Of a stretch of 6,147 nt of DNA, positions 1-4,852 are shown in pieces. Each line of letters starts with the position of its first letter. Within the stretch, counting starts at the first letter, position 1. Position numbers and translations under genes: made by a program. The notes beneath the pieces are model-generated. The model was not told where the DNA came from. It made no database searches and saw only the letters and a program-made list of their open reading frames with translations. This DNA is from Thermoplasmata archaeon (GTDB lineage Archaea; Thermoplasmatota; Thermoplasmata; Lutacidiplasmatales; UBA184). The stretch spans positions 1 through 6,147 of the forward strand of contig JASHYB010000101.1 in NCBI GenBank assembly GCA_030043255.1. Reading direction: 5' to 3'.

Positions 1-1061
1 AACATCGCGACCTTGAGCTCGTGGACGAGCGTCTCGAGCTCCTGCTTCGTCGCCTCGTAGCCGGTGGAGGCGGCCCGGAGCACCCCGCCGGCGGTCCCCG
101 CGGCGCTCGCGCCGAGCGCGATCGCGCGGGCGACGTCCAGCCCGGTCCGGATCCCGCCGCTGGCGATCACCGGCAGCCCGAGCGGCGCCAGCTCGACGAC
201 GGAGACCGGCGAGGGGATCCCCCAGTCCCAGAACGTCTTGCCGAGGCGGGCCTCGCGCTCGGCCCCCTGCTCGACGGCCCGGTAGTGCTCGACGGCGGCG
301 AACGAGGTGCCGCCGGTGCCGCTGACGTCGAACGCCTTGACCCCGCGCGCGCGGAGCTCCTCGGCGACCCCCCGGGAGAGGCCGGCGCCGGTCTCCTTCG
401 CGAGCACCGGGAAGCTGCCGGCCAGCTCGGCGATCCGGTCGAGGCAGCCGCGGGCCCGGCGGTCCCCCTCCGGCTGGACCATCTCCTGCAGGAAGTTCAG
501 GTGCACGGCGAGCACGTCCGCCCCGATCAGCTCCATCGCGGCCCGGACCTCCTTCGGCCCGACCACCGTCTCGCCGGGCTTCTGGGGCACCAGCTGCGGG
601 GCGCCGATGTTCGCCATCTTCAGCGGGACCGGGTAGCGGGCCACGCAGGCGTAGCTCTCCGGGTACTGGCCCTTCAGGACCGCCGCCCGCTCGCTGCCGA
701 CCCCCATCGCGACGCCGACCTCGGCGGCCGCGCGGGCCAGGTTCTCGTTGATCTTCGCGGCGTCCGGAAACCCGCCGGTCATGCCGGTGATGACGATCGG
801 GGCCTGGAGCCGGTGGCCGAGGAAGCGGGTCGACGGGTCGACCTCGTCGAAGTCGATCTCCGGCAGCGCGCGGTGGACCAGCTGGATGTCGTCCCAGTAG
901 CGGTAGCGCCCCTCGACGTTCTGGCCGAGGACCACCTTGACGTGCTCGGCCTTGCGGTGGCTCAGGTCGAGGCCGGCGCGGTCGGAGCCCTTACGGGGTT
1001 CGCGCGTGGGCCCAGCTGCCGTAGACCGACTCCCCCCGGACCGCCCGGGAGACCGCCCCAC
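1..1061 (-). CDS. fni: Type 2 isopentenyl-diphosphate delta-isomerase (FMN-dependent), C-terminus cut by window edge
   Basis: The protein interconverts IPP and DMAPP using reduced FMN and is the archaeal enzyme that supplies the allylic primer for isoprenoid lipids. The minus-strand frame reads without a stop to the left edge (353 codons visible); roughly the last 20-30 residues are missing, judging by family length. Numbered from the GTG, family signatures are seen in order: HRKAEH (35-40), MTGG (94-97), GSERAA (122-127), HLNFLQE followed by PEGD (187-193, 197-200), KETGAGLS (222-229), DVSGTGGTSF (245-254), WGIPS (280-284), SGGIRTG (301-307) and ALGA (315-318). These are the FMN- and substrate-binding segments of a TIM-barrel Fni. 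The start is awkward. An in-frame TGA lies two codons upstream of the GTG at 1061, and no other ATG, GTG or TTG occurs before HRKAEH, so the GTG is the only standard start. That puts 71 bp inside ipk and adds about 34 low-complexity residues ahead of the conserved core; a nonstandard start such as CTG at 965 cannot be excluded. The identity is very secure; the exact start is not. Confidence 0.95.
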   Translation of the reverse strand, partial: MGRSPGRSGGSRSTAAGPTREPRKGSDRAGLDLSHRKAEHVKVVLGQNVEGRYRYWDDIQLVHRALPEIDFDEVDPSTRFLGHRLQAPIVITGMTGGFPDAAKINENLARAAAEVGVAMGVGSERAAVLKGQYPESYACVARYPVPLKMANIGAPQLVPQKPGETVVGPKEVRAAMELIGADVLAVHLNFLQEMVQPEGDRRARGCLDRIAELAGSFPVLAKETGAGLSRGVAEELRARGVKAFDVSGTGGTSFAAVEHYRAVEQGAEREARLGKTFWDWGIPSPVSVVELAPLGLPVIASGGIRTGLDVARAIALGASAAGTAGGVLRAASTGYEATKQELETLVHELKVAM

Positions 1062-1803
1062 CCGTCAATCCGCTGATAAGCGCTGCGTCCGCGCCACCTC
1101 GCGCGATGCGGAGCATCGCCCGGAGCTTGGCCCCGATGCCCCCGGTGACGTCGGTCGCGCCCGAGGTGGGCTCCAGCGCCGCGACCGTCGCTTCGCTGAC
1201 CTCCGCGACCACCGTTCGCCTCGAGCCCGGGGCACCTTCGAGCAGCCCGGGGACGTCGGTCGCGAAGACCACCCGGCGCGCGGCGAGACGACCCGCCAGT
1301 TCGACCGCCAGGGTGTCGGCGCTCAGGATCGACAGCCCCCAGCTGTCGTCCGGGACGACGTCGCCGAAGGCGACCGGCAACAGCCCCCGCTCCAGGGCGG
1401 CGGTGAACGGCCGGAGCTCCAGCTCGGCCAGCGCTCCTTCGCGGTTGCGGGCCAGGTTGGCCACCGGCACCGACCAGGGGGCGGCCCCGGCGTTCACCAG
1501 CGCCCGGAGGACCGCCAGGTGCAGGCGTCGGACCTCCGCGGAGACGATCGCTCCGCCCCGGGCCCGCTCGGCCGGCGGGCCCGCGGGGGCGCGGGCGAGC
1601 CCGAACCGGGCGGCGCTGGGATGACCGAACGACCCCGCGCCGTGGAGCAGGAGCAGCGGGACCGGGCGGCTGTCCGCCAGCTCCTCGGCGAGGCGGACCA
1701 GGACCTTGGGCCGGAGCTTCTCGACCTCCTTCTTGCGCGTGAGCAGGCTCCCGCCGAGCTTGACGACGACGAGCGAACGGGGGCCGGCCGCCGGGGCCTC
1801 CAT
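991..1803 (-). CDS. ipk: Isopentenyl phosphate kinase
   Basis: A 270-residue amino-acid-kinase-fold enzyme that phosphorylates isopentenyl phosphate with ATP to give IPP, the defining step of the alternative (archaeal) mevalonate pathway; cytoplasmic. Visible motifs are VVVKLGGSLLT (12-22, phosphate/ATP-binding lysine K15 and the Gly-rich loop), HGAGSFGH (54-61), GDVV plus a following Asp and SILSAD (147-163), FATDVPGLL (180-188) and ATDVTGGIGAK (216-226). The histidine in the HGAGSFGH loop, most likely H61, matches the invariant histidine that separates IPKs from other amino acid kinases such as glutamate 5-kinase or UMP kinase. Length is normal for the family. The ATG at 1803 lies 9 bp after the stop of the small membrane gene upstream and shows no clear Shine-Dalgarno, so expression probably depends on read-through from that gene. 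Its 3' end overlaps the only standard start of fni. Adjacency to fni strongly supports the function. Confidence 0.96.
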   Translation of the reverse strand: MEAPAAGPRSLVVVKLGGSLLTRKKEVEKLRPKVLVRLAEELADSRPVPLLLLHGAGSFGHPSAARFGLARAPAGPPAERARGGAIVSAEVRRLHLAVLRALVNAGAAPWSVPVANLARNREGALAELELRPFTAALERGLLPVAFGDVVPDDSWGLSILSADTLAVELAGRLAARRVVFATDVPGLLEGAPGSRRTVVAEVSEATVAALEPTSGATDVTGGIGAKLRAMLRIARGGADAALISGLTGGAVSRAVRGESVYGSWAHARTP

Positions 1804-1812
1804 CGCGTCCGG

Positions 1813-2037
1813 CTAGGCGTGATCGGGACCGGTCGCCCGGGTGAAGAACAGGTACGCCCCGCCGATCAGCGGGATCACGCTGAGGAAGAACAGCCAGCGG
1901 AAGGTGAGCAGCCAGTAGAACATCCCCATGATCCCGACCCCGGCGAGGACCGCCGAGCCGATCACCGTCAGGACGAACAGCGCGCCCCCGTCCGAGCGCT
2001 TGGGGTGGGCGACCGAGGCGTGCGCCGGGGCGTCCAT
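1813..2037 (-). CDS. Small two-helix membrane protein of unknown function, first gene of the ipk-fni operon
   Basis: A 74-residue protein I do not recognise. After a short hydrophilic, positively charged N-terminus (HPKRS at 11-15) there are two hydrophobic segments, about residues 19-45 and 48-66, split only by an Arg at 47, giving a tight helical hairpin in the membrane; the tail ends in a short polar stretch. No cysteines or metal-binding motifs are seen. The ATG at 2037 is the only possible standard start, because an in-frame TGA lies 9 codons upstream with no start codon in between. No Shine-Dalgarno precedes it, but an AT-rich TATA-like patch is centred about 27 bp upstream, which would suit a leaderless message. 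It ends 9 bp before ipk on the same strand, so the two are very probably co-transcribed. A link to isoprenoid metabolism is only guilt by association. Codon use is strongly GC3 like the neighbours, which supports a real gene. Confidence 0.75.
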   Translation of the reverse strand: MDAPAHASVAHPKRSDGGALFVLTVIGSAVLAGVGIMGMFYWLLTFRWLFFLSVIPLIGGAYLFFTRATGPDHA

Positions 2038-2060
2038 CGGCCCGGCAACGAGGACGGTCC

Positions 2061-2067
2061 TTCAAAT
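2061..2067 (-). promoter_or_regulatory. Candidate TATA element for the membrane protein-ipk-fni operon
   Basis: On the minus strand this reads ATTTGAA, one of the few AT-rich stretches in the gap. Its centre is about 27 bp upstream of the ATG at 2037, the spacing expected between an archaeal TATA box and the transcription start of a leaderless message. The match to a canonical TATA box is weak, so this is positional inference. Confidence 0.35.
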
Positions 2068-2084
2068 CGCTTGGGTACGGTCCG

Positions 2085-2115
2085 CGGAACGCGGCGACGG
2101 TGTCGCCGGAACGCG
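2085..2115. repeat. Direct repeats CGGAACGCG flanking a small palindrome
   Basis: CGGAACGCG occurs at 2085-2093 and again at 2107-2115, 22 bp apart (about two helical turns). The 13 bp between them form an inverted repeat, GCGAC-GGT-GTCGC (2094-2106). Nearby, ACGGTCC occurs at 2054-2060 and 2077-2083, and its first five bases recur at 2097-2101; 2052-2060 is itself a short dyad (GGAC-G-GTCC). The arrangement suits a dimeric or tandem protein-binding site, either an operator for the divergent genes or an Orc1/Cdc6 site; which one is unknown. Confidence 0.5.
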
Positions 2116-2145
2116 TACGACCGCGCCCGCGCGAAATTCTGCCAA

Positions 2146-2150
2146 AAGGT
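2146..2150 (+). promoter_or_regulatory. Shine-Dalgarno-like AAGGT before the cdc6 ATG at 2155
   Basis: AAGGT lies 4 bases upstream of the ATG and shares AGGT with the archaeal anti-Shine-Dalgarno complement. It is the main sequence argument for starting cdc6 at 2155 rather than at the in-frame ATG at 2272, which has no such element. Confidence 0.45.
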
Positions 2151-2154
2151 AGAT

Positions 2155-3630
2155 ATGGCGAACGCACCTGCGAGCCCTGCCCGAGGCCCGGGCAGGCTCG
2201 AGTTGTCACCTGCTCCCGAGGATCGGCCGGCGACGGTGCCGGTGCGACCCGAAGTAGACAACGCAGCGTCGATGGCGGTCGCTCCCGTCGGCGACCGCCG
2301 GCCGGGTGCCGGCGCGGCGGCCCCTCCGGGGGCCGCCCCGCCGACGCCCGGTAGCGGCGGAGGGGCCGGGGCGTTCCTCGACCAGATCCTCCAGTCCAAG
2401 AGCGAGCTGTTCCGCGGGAGCCGCGAGGTGCTCCGCGACTCGTACGTCCCGCCGCGGCTGCCGCACCGCGAGGAGGAGATCCGCAAGCTCGCCGAGATCC
2501 TCGGGCCGTCGCTGCGCGGCGACCTTCCCTCCAACCTCCTGGTCTACGGCAAGATCGGCACCGGCAAGACGGCGGTGGTCGCCCAGGTCCGCTCCGACAT
2601 CGAGCGGCGCGCCTCGGCGAACGGCCGGCTCGGCTTTCTCAGCGTCAACTGCGCGAACCTGGACACCTCCTACAGCCTGCTGCAGACGATCGGCAACAGC
2701 TTCGCCGGCTCGGACGCCGAGCGGATCCCGACCGGCTGGTCGCTGGACCGCGTCCAGGCGGCGATGCGCCGACTGATGGAGGCCCGGCACGGCACCACCG
2801 TGCTGATCCTGGACGAGATCGACCGCCTCGTGGCCCGGAGCGGCGACAACGTCCTCTACACGCTCAGCCAGCTGAACACCGAGCTGGACGGCGCCCGCCT
2901 GAGCCTGGTCGGGATCTCCAACGACCTGAAGTTCACCAACCAGCTCGACGCGCGGGTCCGCAGCCGCCTGAACGAGGAGAAGATCGTCTTTCAGCCGTAC
3001 AACGCGCTCGAGCTGCAGGACATCCTGCGCGACCGGGCGAAGGAGGCGTTCAACGACGACGTCGTCGACCCCGGGGTCGTCGAGCGGTGCGCCGCCTACG
3101 CTGCGTTGGAGAACGGCGACGCGCGCCGGGCGCTAGCGCTCTTGCGGCTGTCCGCCGAGATGGCCGAGCGCGACCACGCCAAGCGGATCACCCCCGACCA
3201 CGTCGTGAAGGCGAAGAACCGGCTCGAGCAGGACATCGTGGTCGAGTGCTGCCGGACCCTCCCGCCGCACTGCAAGGTGCTGCTCTACGCGATCCTGCAG
3301 CTCTCCGAGCGCCGCCGCAACGGCGTCCTCACCGGCGAGGTCTACGACAGCTACCGCCGGCTCGCCGAGCGGCTCGGCCTGCCGCCGCTGCACGCCCGGT
3401 CGATCTCCAACTACGTCAGCGAGCTGGAGACCCTCGGGCTCGTGCGGGCGACGATCGTCTCGCGGGGTCGGGGCGGCCGGACCCGGGAGATCCTGGTCGA
3501 CGTGCCAATCTCCGAGACGGTGCCGGCGCTGGAGGAGGACCCGCTGCTCGCGCCGGTCGCCCGGCCCCGCAATCGCGGTCAGCTGCTGCTCACGAACTTC
3601 GACAACCCGAGCCGCGCCGGCCTATTGTAG
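2155..3630 (+). CDS. cdc6: Orc1/Cdc6 replication initiator AAA+ ATPase
   Basis: This archaeal initiator binds the replication origin in an ATP-dependent way and helps load the MCM helicase. The 491-residue reading has a long Ala/Pro/Gly-rich N-terminus (1-72), then the family entry segment ending SYVPPRLPHREEEI (96-109), Walker A GKIGTGKT (132-139), Walker B LILDEID (217-223), sensor 1 GISND (253-257), the arginine-finger region DARVRSR (265-271), sensor 2 GDARRAL (321-327), and a C-terminal winged-helix DNA-binding domain (about 363-455) followed by a proline-rich tail. All catalytic motifs look intact. The usual family length is nearer 380-420 residues, so the N-terminal extension accounts for the excess. 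The start is uncertain: ATG 2155 has a Shine-Dalgarno-like AAGGT, but codons 1-39 carry 12 A/T-ending codons, codons 40-78 carry 5 and codons 79-117 carry none, so the first stretch could be leader with the true start at ATG 2272 (Met40). The gene is divergent from the ipk operon and convergent with the exported protein gene. Confidence 0.96.
   Translation: MANAPASPARGPGRLELSPAPEDRPATVPVRPEVDNAASMAVAPVGDRRPGAGAAAPPGAAPPTPGSGGGAGAFLDQILQSKSELFRGSREVLRDSYVPPRLPHREEEIRKLAEILGPSLRGDLPSNLLVYGKIGTGKTAVVAQVRSDIERRASANGRLGFLSVNCANLDTSYSLLQTIGNSFAGSDAERIPTGWSLDRVQAAMRRLMEARHGTTVLILDEIDRLVARSGDNVLYTLSQLNTELDGARLSLVGISNDLKFTNQLDARVRSRLNEEKIVFQPYNALELQDILRDRAKEAFNDDVVDPGVVERCAAYAALENGDARRALALLRLSAEMAERDHAKRITPDHVVKAKNRLEQDIVVECCRTLPPHCKVLLYAILQLSERRRNGVLTGEVYDSYRRLAERLGLPPLHARSISNYVSELETLGLVRATIVSRGRGGRTREILVDVPISETVPALEEDPLLAPVARPRNRGQLLLTNFDNPSRAGLL
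2171..2200 (+). other. Strong hairpin just downstream of the cdc6 start
   Basis: Bases 2171-2183 pair with 2189-2200 to give 12 base pairs, nearly all G-C, with one bulged C in the 2175-2177 run and a 5-base loop (AGGCC, 2184-2188). It begins 16 bases after the ATG at 2155, covering codons 6-16. If translation starts at 2155 it sits where a stem could impede early elongation or initiation; if it starts at 2272 it would be a 5'-leader structure. Chance GC-driven pairing is possible, though this one is longer than most. Confidence 0.5.
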
Positions 3631-3645
3631 CCGGGCGCCGGCCCC
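3631..3645. other. 15-bp convergent gap with a GC-rich palindromic repeat, no clear terminator
   Basis: Between the cdc6 stop (3628-3630) and the stop of the minus-strand gene (3646-3648) there are only 15 bp. GGCGCCGGC occurs at 3634-3642 and again at 3652-3660, and the GGCGCC cores could pair as a 6-bp stem with a 12-base loop. No T-run of the kind archaeal RNA polymerase terminates at is visible on either strand, so transcripts from both sides may overlap here. Confidence 0.4.
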
Positions 3646-4581
3646 TCAGCAGGCGCCGGCTGTCGACGTCTGGGCGAACAGCGCGCCGGTCCCGGCGGTG
3701 ACCTCGGAGGTCAGGGTCGTGCCGGTGAGGCTCGCGTCCCCGTACAGCGGGCAGGTCGTGTCGGTCAGGATCCACATCGGCTCGCCCGTCGGCCCGTGGG
3801 CGACGAAGCCCGGCGGGACCAGGTAGAAGTCGGCGCTGACCGCGCTCGAGTTGGCGCCGGCGGCCGCGAAGAACTTGGCGCTCGCGTTCGTCGCGGCGGC
3901 GGTGGCGGCCGCCACCGAGCTGTCGACCACCACCGTGCTGAACGAACCGGGGCCCGAGTAGCAGGTCCCCATCATCGGCGTGGTGGCGACGACCGCGGCG
4001 GTCCCGTTCACGACCGCGACGACGACCAGCTCGTTGCCGGTCGCCTCGAAGGCGTAGAGCCAGCCCGGCGCGACGCCTGCGGTCAGTAGGCCCGCGTAGG
4101 CGGGCAGCGCGCCGATGGAGGTGGAGATCAGGGTCGGCGTGCAGGCCGCGACCCCGAGGTGGCTGTCGTTGACCAGCGAGCTGAGCGCGACCGGGCTGGC
4201 GAGCCCCTCCGCGAAGACCAGGGCGGGACCGCTGCCGGCCGGCCAGCTCCAGTACGAGCCCTTCGCCGTGGTGAGCGCCGGCGACAGCGAGCCGTAGAAC
4301 GACGACGGGGCCCCCGGCGACTTCCCGCCCCCGCCCGAGCCGCCGCCCGGGGTCAGCGCATGGAAGACCCCGACCGCGAGGGCCGAGAGCAGGACCAGGG
4401 CCACGACGACCACGGCGACGATCGTCCAGGTCCGTCGGGCCTCGGACGAGCGCTTCGCCTCGCGAGGCAGCCGGGCCCGCGAGCCGGCGAGCGCCGTCGC
4501 GAGCCCGCCGTCCGTGGGGGCGGGGGCCGGGGGTGGGGAGGCGCTCCCCATCCCCTCCGCACGCTCGTCCGGGACCGCCAC
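3646..4581 (-). CDS. Single-pass membrane-anchored exported protein of unknown function
   Basis: A 311-residue protein I cannot assign to a named family. Order: a Pro/Ala-rich hydrophilic N-terminus with many basic residues (1-50), one strong transmembrane helix (about 52-74), a Gly/Ser linker (79-86), then a Ser/Thr/Ala/Val-rich outer domain (90-311). Basic residues before the helix and the linker after it point to a cytoplasmic N-terminus and an external C-terminal domain. The outer domain has exactly four cysteines (147, 207, 277 and 311, the last being the final residue), which could form two disulfides, and four N-glycosylation sequons (138, 192, 232, 244). None lie on the cytoplasmic side. 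Aromatic-rich YWSWP at 110-114 opens the domain. Two starts are possible: GTG 4581, preceded by GGAG at a 5-base spacing, or ATG 4551, preceded by GGAGGGG but very close. A binding or surface role is likely by architecture; no catalytic motif is seen. Confidence 0.82.
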   Translation of the reverse strand: MAVPDERAEGMGSASPPPAPAPTDGGLATALAGSRARLPREAKRSSEARRTWTIVAVVVVALVLLSALAVGVFHALTPGGGSGGGGKSPGAPSSFYGSLSPALTTAKGSYWSWPAGSGPALVFAEGLASPVALSSLVNDSHLGVAACTPTLISTSIGALPAYAGLLTAGVAPGWLYAFEATGNELVVVAVVNGTAAVVATTPMMGTCYSGPGSFSTVVVDSSVAAATAAATNASAKFFAAAGANSSAVSADFYLVPPGFVAHGPTGEPMWILTDTTCPLYGDASLTGTTLTSEVTAGTGALFAQTSTAGAC

Positions 4582-4594
4582 GCTCGCTCCGAGG

Positions 4595-4601
4595 CAAAAT
4601 T
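4595..4601 (-). promoter_or_regulatory. Candidate TATA element for the exported-protein gene
   Basis: The minus strand reads AATTTTG here, the only AT-rich patch in the 64-bp gap (4582-4645) between the coiled-coil gene and the exported-protein gene. A transcript starting 25-28 bp downstream would begin near 4571-4573, after GTG 4581 but about 20 bases before ATG 4551. If this is the TATA box it favours the ATG 4551 start. The same T-run could instead act as a weak terminator for the upstream minus-strand genes. Confidence 0.35.
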
Positions 4602-4645
4602 GAGGCGGGAGCCCCTACTTGAACCCTCGGACACCCGGTGACGGT

Positions 4646-4852
4646 TCAGCCGACCGCGGTGGGGGAAACCGACCCATCGGCCGAGGCCCCGGCCGGCGCA
4701 CGACGCCGCCGGAGCTCGCGGCGCAGCTCGCCCAGCGCGGTCTCCAGCTCCCGCAGGTCCGCGTTGGAGCGCTCCAGGCGCACGCGGACGAGCCGCTGCA
4801 GCGCGGCGACCTCGCGTTCCAGCGCCTCGTCCGAGCCCCGGAAGCGGCTCAT
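4646..4852 (-). CDS. 68-residue coiled-coil-like protein, translationally coupled to the aldehyde dehydrogenase
   Basis: A small protein I do not recognise. Residues 9-50 form a continuous, highly charged amphipathic helix with Leu/Val at heptad-like spacing and alternating Glu/Arg pairs, running into an Arg-rich stretch (44-51) and a short disordered Ala/Ser/Pro tail. No cysteines or membrane segment. Its ATG overlaps the stop of the aldehyde dehydrogenase gene in an ATGA arrangement (4849-4852), the usual mark of translational coupling, and its codons are GC3-rich like its neighbours. Likely a dimerising helix; it might bind nucleic acid through the Arg-rich end or associate with the dehydrogenase, but neither is shown. 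It is short enough that a non-coding origin is possible, though the overlap, codon use and amphipathic pattern argue for a gene. Confidence 0.7.
   Translation of the reverse strand: MSRFRGSDEALEREVAALQRLVRVRLERSNADLRELETALGELRRELRRRRAPAGASADGSVSPTAVG

Larger units (their letters stand above)
2038..2154. promoter_or_regulatory. Divergent control region between the ipk operon and cdc6
   Basis: This 117-bp gap separates the minus-strand membrane protein/ipk/fni unit from plus-strand cdc6 and must hold both promoters. It contains two AT-rich islands in otherwise GC-rich DNA (about 2061-2067 and 2133-2154) and a cluster of short direct and inverted repeats between them (2052-2115). Origins in archaea often lie beside orc1/cdc6, but I see no match to the classic long ORB element with its G-string, and no extended AT-rich unwinding tract. 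Confidence 0.6.

Noticed and set aside
21..1076. Long plus-strand open frame over the fni region
   Set aside because: It is antisense to clearly conserved Fni, and its translation is low-complexity Arg/Ala/Gly/Pro typical of shadow frames in GC-rich DNA.
937..2154. Upstream extension of the cdc6 frame by about 400 codons
   Set aside because: It runs antisense through ipk and the small membrane gene, has the composition of a shadow frame, and ends at the AAGGT/ATG at 2155 where the sequence character changes.
2038..2154. Canonical archaeal ORB origin element
   Set aside because: I looked for the long ORB consensus with its dyad and G-string and found no convincing match on either strand; only the unrelated short repeats are present.
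962..2209. 415-codon minus-strand open frame across ipk
   Set aside because: It overlaps ipk and the membrane protein gene in another frame, is dominated by Arg/Gly/Pro, and has no recognisable motif.
2316..2337. Perfect 9-bp GC-only inverted repeat in cdc6
   Set aside because: It lies in an Ala/Pro/Gly linker where GGC, GCC and CCC codons make such pairing expected; no further sign of function.
4600..4640. Possible tRNA remnant (GGTTCAAGT on the minus strand resembles a T-loop/B box)
   Set aside because: The flanking bases cannot form the T-stem, and no anticodon or acceptor arm can be drawn.
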